This document shows positions 50,907 to 59,819 of a DNA stretch of 64,000 nucleotides, piece after piece. The first letter of the stretch is position 1. Each line of letters opens with the position of its first letter. Below the pieces are notes generated by a model that was not told the DNA's origin, did not search any database, and saw only the letters and a list, made by a program, of their open reading frames with translations. Source of the DNA: Sphingobium scionense (GTDB taxonomy: Bacteria; Pseudomonadota; Alphaproteobacteria; Sphingomonadales; Sphingomonadaceae); the NCBI RefSeq assembly GCF_014197035.1, contig NZ_JACIEU010000007.1, forward strand, positions 186,001 to 250,000, read 5' to 3'. Both the position numbers and the translations under genes were made by a program.

Positions 50907-50920
50907 TATGATGTATCATA
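50907..50920. promoter_or_regulatory. Palindrome upstream of the zinc-type TonB receptor, candidate Zur site
   Basis: tatgat-gt-atcata is a perfect inverted repeat about 50 bases before the receptor start, within an AT-rich stretch where an operator would overlap the promoter. Zur and Fur operators have this AT-rich dyad form. No regulator is named by the sequence alone. Confidence 0.5.
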
Positions 50921-50969
50921 ACCGATACGCGGAGGCCGACCCACATATTCTGCAAGGATAAAAAGCCTG

Positions 50970-53129
50970 ATGCTTCGTTCCCCGTCGCTGCGCGCCGGCT
51001 GTGCCCTCACGGCCCTTTGCCTGGCCTGGCCCGCCGCCGCTCAGACCGCAGCCCCCGCCGACACCCAGGCCGATGGCAGCTATCATGACCCGCGCAGCGA
51101 CATCGTCGTCACCGCCCTGATCCCCCGCAGCCAGGGCGACATTTTGTCCGGCACGTCGATCGTCACCGGCGAGGAACTGACCCGCAGCCTGCGCCCGACC
51201 ATCGGCGAGACGCTGGCGCGCCAGCCCGGCGTGTCGGCCACCTCCTTTGGCCCCAACGCATCGCGCCCGATCCTGCGCGGCTTCCAGGGCGAGCGCGTGC
51301 GCATCCTGACCGACGGTATCGGCAGCTTCGACGTGTCCAACACCTCGGTCGACCATGCCGTCGCGATCAACCCGCTGACCGCCGACCGGATCGAAGTGCT
51401 GCGCGGCCCGTCCGCCCTGCTCTATGGATCGTCGGCGATCGGCGGCGTGGTCAATGTAATCGACAGCCGCATCCCGCGCCGCGTACCAGACGAGGCGATC
51501 CATATCGACGCGATCGGCACCTATGGCAGTGCCGCCAACGAACGCAGCGGTTCAGGCGAGATCGAGATGCCGCTGACCGAGAATTTCGTCGTCCATGTCG
51601 ATGGCAGCTACAGCAAGACCGACAATCTGCGCACCGGCGGCTATATCCTGTCCAAACCGATGCGCGAGATCGCCGCCGCGTCCGATGAGGAGGAAATCCA
51701 GGACAATGCGCGGCTGAAGGGCAAGCTGGCCAATACCGCGGCGGAAGTGTGGGAAGTGGCCGGCGGCTTCGCCTATATCGGCGATGGCGGCAATCTGGGC
51801 ATGTCGATCTCGCACAGCGAAAATACTTATGGCGTGCCGTCGCGCCTGGAGGTGGCCGAGGAGCATGACCATGATCACGACCACGATCATGAGGAAGAGG
51901 GCCACAGCCACGAGAATGTGACGCTGGCGATGAAGCAGACCCGCGCCGACCTGCGCGGCGAGGTGGCGGTCAATGGCGGCTTCCTCGACAGCATCCGCCT
52001 GCGCGCGGGCTGGGCCGATTACCAGCATCAGGAAATCGAACCGTCGGGCGAGGTCGGCACCACCTTCAAGAACCAGTCGATGGAAAGCCGGCTGGAATTC
52101 GTCCAGGCCGACCGCAATGGCTGGCAGGGTGCGTCGGGCGCGCAGTATTTCACCCGCCGTTTCCAGGCCGATGGCGAAGAGAAATTCCTGCCCAAGAACC
52201 AGACCGACCAGTTCGGCCTGTTCACGCTGCAGTCGCTGGACTTGGGCGACACGCGGCTGGAAGCGGGCGCGCGCTATGAACATACCAAGCTGCAGTCGGA
52301 CCCGGACGCCGACCTGTTTGCCGAGGCCAGCCAGCGCAGCTTCAACGCCCTGTCCGGATCGCTGGGCATCAGCCAGGCGATCATGCCGGGCTGGCGCGTG
52401 GGCCTGAACCTGTCGCGCAGCGAACGTGCGCCGTCGGCCGAGGAGCTGTTCGCGCGCGGTAATCATGCCGGCACCCAGGCGTTCGAGCTGGGCAATCCCG
52501 ATTTCGGCAAGGAAAAGAGCTGGGGCGTGGAAGGCACGCTGCGCGGATCCGGCAATGGCTACAGCTTCAGCCTGGCCGCCTATCACAACTGGTTCAGCGG
52601 CTTCATCTATGAAAGCGTGGTCAACGACAGCGTTTGCCAGGCGGCCAATGGCGGGGCCGAGATGGAATTCCCCTGCTATGCCTATGCCCAGGCCGATGCG
52701 CGTTACTATGGTTTCGAGGCCGAAGCGTCGGTCAAGCTGGCGCAGGTCGGCAGCTATGCGATCAACATCGACGGCGTCGCCGACTATGTCCGCGCCACGA
52801 TCAAGGGCAATGGCCCGGCGCCACGCATTCCCCCGCTCCGCCTGCTGGGCGGGATCGAGGCGCAGGGCGCAAGGCTGAGCGCCCGCGCCGAGCTGGAACA
52901 TGTGTTCGAGCAGGATCGGGTGACCGATTTCGAGACGCCGACCGATAGCTTCACCATGGTCAACGCGTCGATCTCGTTCAAGCCGCTGGCCGGCAATGAC
53001 CGCACCACGCTGATGCTGTCGGCCAACAATATCTTCGACGTGGACGCCCGGCGCCATGCCAGCTTCCTGAAGGATTTCGCCCCGCTCGCCGGGCGCGACA
53101 TCCGCCTGACGGCGCGTATCTCGATCTGA
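50970..53129 (+). CDS. znuD-like: TonB-dependent receptor with His-rich loop, zinc uptake (ZnuD-like)
   Basis: A 719-residue outer-membrane transporter. It has a signal peptide (to about residue 24), a plug domain (SDIVVTALIPRSQGDILSGT, RPILRGFQGERVRILTDGI, IEVLRGPSALLYGSSAIGGVVNVID as separate patches) and a 22-strand barrel ending in RLTARISI. Residues about 298-318 form a His/Asp/Glu-rich stretch (EEHDHDHDHDHEEEGHSH), the metal-trapping loop typical of ZnuD relatives. Zinc is therefore the likely substrate, supported by the palindrome before the gene. The LysR gene lies upstream; a 14-base stem-loop follows. Confidence 0.9.
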   Translation: MLRSPSLRAGCALTALCLAWPAAAQTAAPADTQADGSYHDPRSDIVVTALIPRSQGDILSGTSIVTGEELTRSLRPTIGETLARQPGVSATSFGPNASRPILRGFQGERVRILTDGIGSFDVSNTSVDHAVAINPLTADRIEVLRGPSALLYGSSAIGGVVNVIDSRIPRRVPDEAIHIDAIGTYGSAANERSGSGEIEMPLTENFVVHVDGSYSKTDNLRTGGYILSKPMREIAAASDEEEIQDNARLKGKLANTAAEVWEVAGGFAYIGDGGNLGMSISHSENTYGVPSRLEVAEEHDHDHDHDHEEEGHSHENVTLAMKQTRADLRGEVAVNGGFLDSIRLRAGWADYQHQEIEPSGEVGTTFKNQSMESRLEFVQADRNGWQGASGAQYFTRRFQADGEEKFLPKNQTDQFGLFTLQSLDLGDTRLEAGARYEHTKLQSDPDADLFAEASQRSFNALSGSLGISQAIMPGWRVGLNLSRSERAPSAEELFARGNHAGTQAFELGNPDFGKEKSWGVEGTLRGSGNGYSFSLAAYHNWFSGFIYESVVNDSVCQAANGGAEMEFPCYAYAQADARYYGFEAEASVKLAQVGSYAINIDGVADYVRATIKGNGPAPRIPPLRLLGGIEAQGARLSARAELEHVFEQDRVTDFETPTDSFTMVNASISFKPLAGNDRTTLMLSANNIFDVDARRHASFLKDFAPLAGRDIRLTARISI

Positions 53130-53163
53130 TCCGCCTCCCATGCGCTCCCCAGCGGGGCGCCGG

Positions 53164-53201
53164 TCGCTCCCTTCGCCTGGCCCCCTGGGCGAAGGGAGCG
53201 A
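53164..53201 (+). terminator. Strong stem-loop after the zinc-type receptor gene
   Basis: A perfect 14-base stem (tcgctcccttcgcc with ggcgaagggagcga) and a 10-base loop, 34 bases after the stop. A T-run is not visible on the plus strand, so termination is inferred from stem strength and position. Confidence 0.6.
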
Positions 53202-53294
53202 TTGCAAAAAATGACATTTTCGTTACATAGCGCCGATGGAACGCGCGACGGCAGAATATGAGGATTCGGGCAGGTTGCCCGTAAGCCGCCGATA

Positions 53295-54413
53295 ATGCGT
53301 CAGATTGCCGCTCTACCCTATACCAGCGACCCGATCGACGGGTCGATGCAGATCCTGCTGATCACGTCGCGTGACACCGGGCGCTGGGTGATTCCCAAGG
53401 GCAATCGTATCAAGGGCCTGGCCGGCCATCGCGCCGCGGAAGTCGAGGCATTCGAGGAAGCGGGCATCCATGGCATCGCCTGTCCCGCGCCGATCGGCCG
53501 ATACAGCTATGACAAGCGCAAGCGCAGCGGCAAGTCGCGCGAGGCGAGCGTCGAGGTTTTTCCGCTTGCCGTGACCGGCCATCTGACGCAATGGCCCGAA
53601 AAAGGGCAGCGGGAGCTACGCTGGTTTACCGTTGCCGAAGCCGCAAAGGCTGTTGACGAACCCGATCTTCAATCGATCATCGCGGCTTTCCGCGAACCAC
53701 CCGCCGACCCGGGCTGGTTCTTCCGGTTACTGCTCGCGATCCGCGAGAAGCAAAGTGAAAGGACTGGAATGCTGCGCTGGTTTCATGCGCTGATGCCCAA
53801 GCAGGGGCGCTTCTTCGAGCAATTCGAAGACCATGCCGCCACCCTGGTTGCCGGCGCCGACGCGCTCGCCAAGCTGCTCAAGGGCGGCCCCGACATGGAC
53901 GCCCATATCAAGGAGATATCGGACCGCGAGCATGAGGCGGACGACATCATCCGCGACGTTTTGCAGGACGTCCGCCGCATCTTCGTCACCCCGTTCGACC
54001 GCAGCGCGATCACCGGCCTGATCGGCGTGATGGACGACGCCATCGACCAGATGAACCAGACCGCCAAGGCGATCGCGCTCTATGAGGTCAAGGATTTCGC
54101 ACCGCAGATGCAGGACATGAGTGCGCTGATCGTCGAATGCGCGCGGATCACGGCGGAAGCGATGCCGCTGCTGCGCTCGCTCAACATCAATTCGGCCCGC
54201 CTGCACGACCTGACCGAGCGTCTGGTCAAGCTGGAAGGCCATGCCGACATCCTGCATGAGGCGGGCCTCAAGGCCCTCTACCAGCAGGCGCGCGCCTGCA
54301 ATCCGATGGACTTCATCGTCGGCAACGAAATCTACAGCCATCTGGAAAAGGTGACGGACCGGTTCGAGGACGTCGCCAACGAGATTTCCGGCCTGGTCAT
54401 CGACCACGCCTGA
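53295..54413 (+). CDS. NUDIX hydrolase fused to a DUF47/PhoU-like protein
   Basis: A single 372-residue frame. Residues 1-150 are a MutT-like NUDIX domain (GRWVIPKGNRIKGLAGHR, then AAEVEAFEEAGI; the box lacks the usual Arg before Glu). From residue 159, MLRWFHALMPKQGRFFEQFEDH is the normal start of the DUF47 (Pit accessory, PhoU-like) family, followed by MDDAIDQMNQTAKAIAL and KVTDRFEDVANEISG. An AAAGGA before the internal ATG at 53769 would also allow a separate DUF47 protein. DUF47 is coupled to the Pit transporter gene 15 bases downstream. Confidence 0.85.
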   Translation: MRQIAALPYTSDPIDGSMQILLITSRDTGRWVIPKGNRIKGLAGHRAAEVEAFEEAGIHGIACPAPIGRYSYDKRKRSGKSREASVEVFPLAVTGHLTQWPEKGQRELRWFTVAEAAKAVDEPDLQSIIAAFREPPADPGWFFRLLLAIREKQSERTGMLRWFHALMPKQGRFFEQFEDHAATLVAGADALAKLLKGGPDMDAHIKEISDREHEADDIIRDVLQDVRRIFVTPFDRSAITGLIGVMDDAIDQMNQTAKAIALYEVKDFAPQMQDMSALIVECARITAEAMPLLRSLNINSARLHDLTERLVKLEGHADILHEAGLKALYQQARACNPMDFIVGNEIYSHLEKVTDRFEDVANEISGLVIDHA

Positions 54414-54428
54414 TAGACCGGACCGGAT

Positions 54429-55430
54429 ATGGAAGCCCATCTCGCCTTCCCGCTGCTGATCGCGCTGATCGGCGTTGCGCTGCTGTTCGATTTCCTGAAC
54501 GGCCTGCACGACGCCGCCAACTCGATCGCGACCATCGTGTCGACGCGCGTCCTGAAACCCCAATATGCGGTCGCCTGGGCCGCCTTCTTCAACTTCATCG
54601 CCTTCCTCTTCTTTGGCCTGCATGTCGCCGAGACGGTGGGCAAGGGCATCGTCAGCGCGGACATCATCGATGCGTCGGTGATCTTCGGCGCGCTGATGGG
54701 GGCGATCGCCTGGAACCTCATCACCTGGGGCCTGGGTATCCCATCCTCCTCCAGCCATGCGCTGGTCGGCGGCCTGCTGGGCGCGGGCACGGCCAAGTCC
54801 GGCCTGTCGGCGATCGTGTGGAGCGGCGTATTCAAGACCAGCGCGGCGATCGTGATATCCCCCGCCGTCGGCCTGTTCCTGGCGCTGATGCTGGTGCTGG
54901 CGATCAGCTGGATCTTCCGCAAGTTCACGCCGCAGGGCGCGGACCGGGTGTTCCGCAAGCTGCAGCTGGTCTCCGCATCGCTCTATTCGCTGGGCCATGG
55001 CGGCAATGACGCGCAGAAGACGATGGGCATCATCGCCGTGCTGCTCTATTCGCAGGGGCTGCTGACCGGCGGCTTCCATGTGCCGATGTGGGTGGTGCTG
55101 AGCTGCCAGGCGGCGATGGGCCTGGGCACGTTGCTGGGCGGCTGGAAGATCGTCCACACCATGGGATCGAAGATCACCCGCCTGACCCCGGCGCAGGGCT
55201 TCTGTGCAGAGACCGGCGGCGCGATCACCCTGTTCATGGCGACCCATCTGGGCGTGCCGGTATCGACCACCCACACCATCACCGGCGCCATCGTCGGCGT
55301 GGGCGCGTCCCGCCGGCTGTCGGCGGTGCGCTGGAACGTCGCATCGAGCATCATTGTCGCCTGGGTCGTGACCCTGCCGGCGGCGGCCGCGATCGGCGCG
55401 CTGTTCTACGGGCTGACGCGGCTGTTCTGA
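54429..55430 (+). CDS. pit: Low-affinity inorganic phosphate transporter (PiT family)
   Basis: A 333-residue membrane protein with about ten helices. The two inverted PiT signatures are present: FLNGLHDAANSIATIVSTRVL in the first half and SLGHGGNDAQKTMGII in the second. VPVSTTHTITGAIVGVG and GIPSSSSHALVGGLLGAG are the matching substrate-site loops. It imports phosphate driven by protons or metal-phosphate. It follows the NUDIX-DUF47 gene by 15 bases, so the DUF47 part is its likely regulator. Confidence 0.94.
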   Translation: MEAHLAFPLLIALIGVALLFDFLNGLHDAANSIATIVSTRVLKPQYAVAWAAFFNFIAFLFFGLHVAETVGKGIVSADIIDASVIFGALMGAIAWNLITWGLGIPSSSSHALVGGLLGAGTAKSGLSAIVWSGVFKTSAAIVISPAVGLFLALMLVLAISWIFRKFTPQGADRVFRKLQLVSASLYSLGHGGNDAQKTMGIIAVLLYSQGLLTGGFHVPMWVVLSCQAAMGLGTLLGGWKIVHTMGSKITRLTPAQGFCAETGGAITLFMATHLGVPVSTTHTITGAIVGVGASRRLSAVRWNVASSIIVAWVVTLPAAAAIGALFYGLTRLF

Positions 55431-55455
55431 GACTTTTGCCCGCTCACGCGGGATG

Positions 55456-55505
55456 CGGCACCGGCCTTCGAGCGAGGCACGTGACTCACTCGAAGGCCGG
55501 TGCCG
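55456..55505. terminator. Long perfect inverted repeat, likely bidirectional terminator
   Basis: Arms of 17 bases (cggcaccggccttcgag and its complement) with a 16-base loop lie between the convergent pit and small-protein genes. No T-run is seen on either side. Confidence 0.5.
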
Positions 55506-55531
55506 TTCGCTTCAGCTAGGCTGAAGCCAGA

Positions 55532-55705
55532 TCACGCCACCCGGCCGAGGCGGTGGTAGAGATTGGCATATTTGACCGATTCCGGCTGGTCCTGCACTTC
55601 CTTGAGATAGTGGGCGATGGCGGTGCGGATCAGGCCGAAATCCTCCTGGCTGAAGACCGCGCGCGAACGGGCGGGCTGGGGCGCTTCCATCGTATCGGTC
55701 GTCAT
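55532..55705 (-). CDS. Small hypothetical protein
   Basis: A 57-residue protein: start MTTDTMEAPQPARSRAVF at 55705, supported by GGAAGGACAGGAAG. The remainder EDFGLIRTAIAHYLKE and YHRLGRVA is helical. I do not recognise a family. It lies between convergent pit and the divergent HTH regulator, with a strong ribosome site, so I regard it as real. Confidence 0.6.
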   Translation of the reverse strand: MTTDTMEAPQPARSRAVFSQEDFGLIRTAIAHYLKEVQDQPESVKYANLYHRLGRVA

Positions 55706-55815
55706 CTTCCTGTCCTTCCTGCCTTGTGGCTGTGCTGGTTGATGACAGCGATATTGACAGGTCGAGGGCAAAGCGGAAGGGCGATGAGTGGCCGGAAGTC
55801 ACGGCACGACTTGTT

Positions 55816-55840
55816 CATATTGTCAAATCATGACAATATG
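55816..55840. promoter_or_regulatory. Palindromic operator next to the HTH regulator start
   Basis: Ten-base arms catattgtca and tgacaatatg with a 5-base spacer (aatca), perfect, ending 5 bases before the ATG of the regulator at 55846. A dimeric HTH protein bound here would block both the ribosome site and the start, so autorepression is likely. The same site lies 111 bases upstream of the small divergent gene. Confidence 0.65.
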
Positions 55841-55845
55841 ACCTT

Positions 55846-57261
55846 ATGGCAGATGTGACCGACCGGAAGCTCTATCTCGGCCCCAAGCTACGGGTGCTGC
55901 GCCGCGAGCTGGGACTGAACCAGACGCGCATGGCCGAGGAACTGGGCGTATCGCCCAGCTATCTCAACCATCTCGAGCGCAACCAGCGGCCGCTGACGGC
56001 GCAGATGCTGCTGCGGCTGGCCAATACCTATGACATCGACATTCGCGACTTCACCGCCAGCAGCCAGGATGGCGCAGCGAGCGACCTGGCCGAGATATTG
56101 TCTGATGCGCTGGTCCGCGACATCGGCATCGCGCGCGACGAAGTGCTGGAGGTGGCGGAAAATTATCCCGGCGTCAGCGAGGCGATCGGCCGCTTCTACC
56201 GCGCGCTGGCCGACCTGCGCCGCCTGCCCGAGCAGATGCAGGCGAGCGGGCGCGGCACCGCCCCTGCCCCGCTGGTCGCGCCGGTCGACTGGTGGCGCGA
56301 GACGGTGGCCAAGGCCGGCAATCATTTCGCCGAGATCGATGTGGCAGCCGAAGGGATCGCGGCGGAGATGGAGGAAGATCCGGCGCTGTTGCAGGCCGGG
56401 CTGCGTGCGCGCCTGAAGGAACGGCATGGCATGACGGTGCAGATGGTGCGCGCCGATGTGCTGGCCGGGACGGTGCGCCATTATGACATGCACCGGCGGC
56501 GGTTGATGCTGAGCGAGCGACTGCCGGCATCGGGCCGGCTGTTCGCCATGGCCTATCAACTCTGCGCGCAGGAGATGGCCGACCTGATCGCGGCCCAGGT
56601 GACGCGCACGGCGCCGCCGGACGAGGACAGCCGGCGGCTCGCCGTCATTGCGCTCACCAACTATGCCGCTGCCGCGCTCATCATGCCCTATGACCGGTTC
56701 CGCCAGGCGGCGGAGGCGAGCCGGCATGACCTGGCGCTGCTGCGCGCCCGCTTCGGCGTGTCGACCGAGCAGCTGGCGCACCGGCTGACCAGCCTCAACC
56801 GCACCGGCGCGCGCGGCATCCCCTTCTTCATGGTACGGATCGACCGGGCCGGGATCGTCTCCAAGCGCTTCGATGGCGAGGCCTATCCCTTTGCCCGCTA
56901 TGGCGGCACCTGTCCGCGCTGGGACGTGCATGCGGCCGACGCGCCCGACATCGTGCTGCCGCAGCTGATCGAGACGCTGGACGAGCGGCGCTTCCTGACC
57001 CTGGCGATCGCCCTGCCCCAAGCCGATGGCGCGCGCGGGCGACAGGTGATTGCACTGGGTTGCGAAGGCAAACATGCCGGGCGGATCATCCATGCCGACG
57101 GCATCGATGCCGAGCGCGACGACGCGGTGACGGTGGGGCCGACCTGTCATCTGTGCGAGCGGCGCGACTGCCCGGACCGGGCGCTGCCGCCGGTGACGCG
57201 CGCACTCGACCTGCACAGCTATGAGCGGACCGCCAGTCCCTTCCCGTTCCGGCGGGTTTAG
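55846..57261 (+). CDS. HTH transcriptional regulator, XRE-type with ScfR/DUF2083-like domain
   Basis: A 471-residue regulator. It has an N-terminal XRE helix-turn-helix (KLRVLRRELGLNQTRMAEELG, SPSYLNHLERNQRPLTAQMLLRL given as two patches), an ImmA/IrrE-type middle region (RRLMLSERLPASGRLFAMAYQLC) and a C-terminal domain with a CHLCERRDCPDRALPP Cys cluster that could bind a metal. This order is the short-chain-fatty-acid regulator (RamB/ScfR) layout, in which a propionate, acetate or glyoxylate pathway gene is often nearby; none is visible here. The converging TonB receptor overlaps its stop by 4 bases. Confidence 0.87.
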   Translation: MADVTDRKLYLGPKLRVLRRELGLNQTRMAEELGVSPSYLNHLERNQRPLTAQMLLRLANTYDIDIRDFTASSQDGAASDLAEILSDALVRDIGIARDEVLEVAENYPGVSEAIGRFYRALADLRRLPEQMQASGRGTAPAPLVAPVDWWRETVAKAGNHFAEIDVAAEGIAAEMEEDPALLQAGLRARLKERHGMTVQMVRADVLAGTVRHYDMHRRRLMLSERLPASGRLFAMAYQLCAQEMADLIAAQVTRTAPPDEDSRRLAVIALTNYAAAALIMPYDRFRQAAEASRHDLALLRARFGVSTEQLAHRLTSLNRTGARGIPFFMVRIDRAGIVSKRFDGEAYPFARYGGTCPRWDVHAADAPDIVLPQLIETLDERRFLTLAIALPQADGARGRQVIALGCEGKHAGRIIHADGIDAERDDAVTVGPTCHLCERRDCPDRALPPVTRALDLHSYERTASPFPFRRV

Positions 57262-59666
57262 CGGCCGCCCAGCAGGCCGCTCTTCACCGTCAGTTGCAGC
57301 ATGACGGCGCGGGGCGCACCCAGCGAACCCAATATGTCGCCTTCGCGCACGACATTGGTGCCGGTGCCCGCCGCGCTCGCGCCCACCACCGATCCACCGA
57401 CAATGATGAGCTTGTTGGTGAGGTTGCGGCCGATCAACGACAATTCCCAGGGCTTGCCCGCGCCGCCGTTGATCGAGAGGGCGGCGTTGAGCTGGATATA
57501 GTCGTCCTGCAGCGTTCTGCGGTTGCCCTCTGTCTGGGTGACATAGGCACTGCTATAATTGAAATCGACCGACAGCGCGCCGCCGAGCCGGTCGACGAAG
57601 CTGTGGTCATAGGTGAAGCCGCCGGTGATCGCGATTTCGGGCGCGCGGAACAGGCGCTGACCGGTCTGGTCCTGATTCTGATAGGGATTGGCGGCCGTGC
57701 CCCAGGTCGATTGCGGCAGATTGGGGTTGAGCGGATTGAGATTGCAGCCCTGCGCGATCGACTGGCCCGCATAGCAGCCGCCGATGAAATCGGTGTAGCG
57801 GGCATTATTATAGGCGATCGCCGTGTTGAACGTCAGGCCCGCGAGCGTGCGCGGCCGGATGGTGAGGCTGAGTTCCGCGCCCTTGATCTCCGCCCCACCC
57901 GCATTCTGGGTCAACTGGGTGAAGGAGGCATTGTCGTAGCGCGACAGCTGGAGCCCGCTATATTTATAATAATAGCCGACCAGATCGTAGAGGATCTGGC
58001 GATCGGCGACATAGCCCTTGGTGCCGATCTCGCCGCCCTTGGCGGTCATCTGGTCATAGGAGAGGTCGATCGCGGCGCGGCTCTGATCCGCATCTGTGCG
58101 CAGCCGCGTCGGCACGGTGTTGAAGCCGCCCGAGGTGAAGCCCTCGCGATAGGCGGCATAGACGGTGCGGTCGCTGTCGGGGCGCCAGGTGAGCGTCACG
58201 TCGGGCGAGAAATCGGTATAGTCCTGCTTGGGGCCGAGGATCTGGATCGGGCTGCCGAGCGAGGTGCCGGTCAGCGACTTGTCTTCCCAGCTATAACGGC
58301 CGCCAACGGCGAGTTCGAGCGGATCGGCGATCTTGTAGCGCAACTGGCCGAAGACCGAGGTCGCCTTGGTATGGACATCATAATAGGTCGATCCGACCAC
58401 GAAGGGCGTACCGAAATTGGTGGTGAAGGCCTGACGCGTCAGGAAATGGGCGTCCTGAAAAAAGCCGCCAACGAGGAAATTCAATGGCCCGTCATAGTCG
58501 GACGCGAGGCGCAGTTCCTGACTGAACCCCTTGGCGGTGATGTCGTTCGACGCGCCGAAATAGGGATTGTTGGAGAAGGTGAAGCTGTCGACCGAACGTT
58601 CGCGCAGCCGGTAATAGCCGGTGACCGAGGACAGGGTATGGGCGTCGCCCAGATCCTGGTCGATGCTGAGCGAGGCAAGGAACTGCTTCGACTTCATGAA
58701 GGGCACGCCATCGCCATAGCTGGGATCGCTGGCGGCGGTCGCCGGCGCGAGGATGGCGTCGTAGAAATTGCGGTTGAGCTTGCAGTCGGTCGAGCCATAG
58801 CGGCTGACGCCGGCAGGGCAGTAGATGATCTGGCTGAGACCGGTCGGGCCGACGCCGTCCCGTTCGCGCTGGCCATAATTGACCTTCGCCTTGATCCGGG
58901 TCGATCCGCCCGCATCATAGGCGAGCGTGCCGCGGACGAAGACATCTTCGGAATTCAGGCTGTCGGCGCCGCGCCCCGGTGTGATGCCAGCGATCGGTTC
59001 GGCGACATTGCGGAACCAGCCGTCCTCTTTGGAATAATAGCCGACGACGCGGGCGGCGAGGCCATCGGTCAGCGGCACCGAGGCGCTGGCCTCGACAAAG
59101 CGCTGGTCGGCCATGAACTCATAGCCGGTGCGCAGCTTCGCCTCGAAATCCTTGCCCGGATCCTGAGAGATGAGCGAGACGATGCCGCCCGGACTATTCT
59201 TGCCATAGAAGAGCGCCTGCGGCCCTTTGAGCACCTCGACCCGGCCAAGGTCGATCTGACCGAGGCGGATGGCGTTGCCATAGCTGATCGGCACGCCATC
59301 GAAATTGAGAGTCACGGCGGTTTCGGTCGAAGGGTTGGAGATGCCGGCGCCGATGCCGCGCAGATTGATCGATCCGCCGACCTGATTCTGCGATTCGGCT
59401 ATGACCAGTTGGGGCACCTGCTGGCTGATCGCCTGGAAGCTGCTGGTGGCATAGCGCTCGATCTGGTCGGTCGAGAGAGCGGAGACAGCGACCGGCACGT
59501 CGATCAGCCGCTCGTCGCGCTTGCGGGCGGTGACGATGATCTCCCCGGCGCCAGCTTCCGCCTGGGGCGAGGGTGTAGAGGCGTCCTGCGCCTGCGCGGT
59601 AGCGAGCATCAAGGCCGGGCCGACAGCGACGGTCGCCAGCAGATGACCGATCTGGGCCTGCTTCAT
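57258..59666 (-). CDS. TonB-dependent receptor
   Basis: An 802-residue outer-membrane transporter. It has a signal peptide (MKQAQIGHLLATVAVG to TAQAQ), a TonB box region (GEIIVTARKRDERLIDVPVA), a plug (INLRGIGAGISNPS, VEVLKGPQALFYGKNSPGGIV) and a barrel ending in GAPRAVMLQLTVKSGLLGG. The sequence belongs to the large sphingomonad family of receptors for unknown substrates (siderophore or carbohydrate). GGGAGGATGAT precedes the ATG at 59666, which removes an unsupported extension. Two palindromes lie upstream. Overlaps the HTH regulator by 4 bases at the 3' end. Confidence 0.92.
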   Translation of the reverse strand: MKQAQIGHLLATVAVGPALMLATAQAQDASTPSPQAEAGAGEIIVTARKRDERLIDVPVAVSALSTDQIERYATSSFQAISQQVPQLVIAESQNQVGGSINLRGIGAGISNPSTETAVTLNFDGVPISYGNAIRLGQIDLGRVEVLKGPQALFYGKNSPGGIVSLISQDPGKDFEAKLRTGYEFMADQRFVEASASVPLTDGLAARVVGYYSKEDGWFRNVAEPIAGITPGRGADSLNSEDVFVRGTLAYDAGGSTRIKAKVNYGQRERDGVGPTGLSQIIYCPAGVSRYGSTDCKLNRNFYDAILAPATAASDPSYGDGVPFMKSKQFLASLSIDQDLGDAHTLSSVTGYYRLRERSVDSFTFSNNPYFGASNDITAKGFSQELRLASDYDGPLNFLVGGFFQDAHFLTRQAFTTNFGTPFVVGSTYYDVHTKATSVFGQLRYKIADPLELAVGGRYSWEDKSLTGTSLGSPIQILGPKQDYTDFSPDVTLTWRPDSDRTVYAAYREGFTSGGFNTVPTRLRTDADQSRAAIDLSYDQMTAKGGEIGTKGYVADRQILYDLVGYYYKYSGLQLSRYDNASFTQLTQNAGGAEIKGAELSLTIRPRTLAGLTFNTAIAYNNARYTDFIGGCYAGQSIAQGCNLNPLNPNLPQSTWGTAANPYQNQDQTGQRLFRAPEIAITGGFTYDHSFVDRLGGALSVDFNYSSAYVTQTEGNRRTLQDDYIQLNAALSINGGAGKPWELSLIGRNLTNKLIIVGGSVVGASAAGTGTNVVREGDILGSLGAPRAVMLQLTVKSGLLGGR

Positions 59667-59756
59667 ATCATCCTCCCTTTCGTCAGGCTTCATCAACAAT
59701 GACGTGAAGCTGATCCTGTTCGGATGGATTATGATGCCATGATGTCTACCAGGCAA

Positions 59757-59776
59757 ATTTCGCAAATCCGCGAAAT
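59757..59776. promoter_or_regulatory. Inverted repeat upstream of the TonB receptor gene
   Basis: atttcgc and gcgaaat arms with a 6-base spacer, about 91-110 bases ahead of the start at 59666. Position fits an operator. Confidence 0.4.
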
Positions 59777-59803
59777 ATGAAAATAAATATCAAACAAACA
59801 ACA

Positions 59804-59819
59804 GATCAACATGTTGATC
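59804..59819. promoter_or_regulatory. Perfect 16-base palindrome upstream of the TonB receptor gene
   Basis: gatcaacatgttgatc is its own reverse complement, 138-153 bases ahead of the receptor start. Possible second operator. Confidence 0.4.

Noticed and set aside
57294..59702. Plus-strand open frame of 802 codons opposite the second TonB receptor
   Set aside because: The receptor shows a signal peptide, plug and barrel end. The antisense product is an Ile/Ala/Asp/Gly-rich mirror without motifs.
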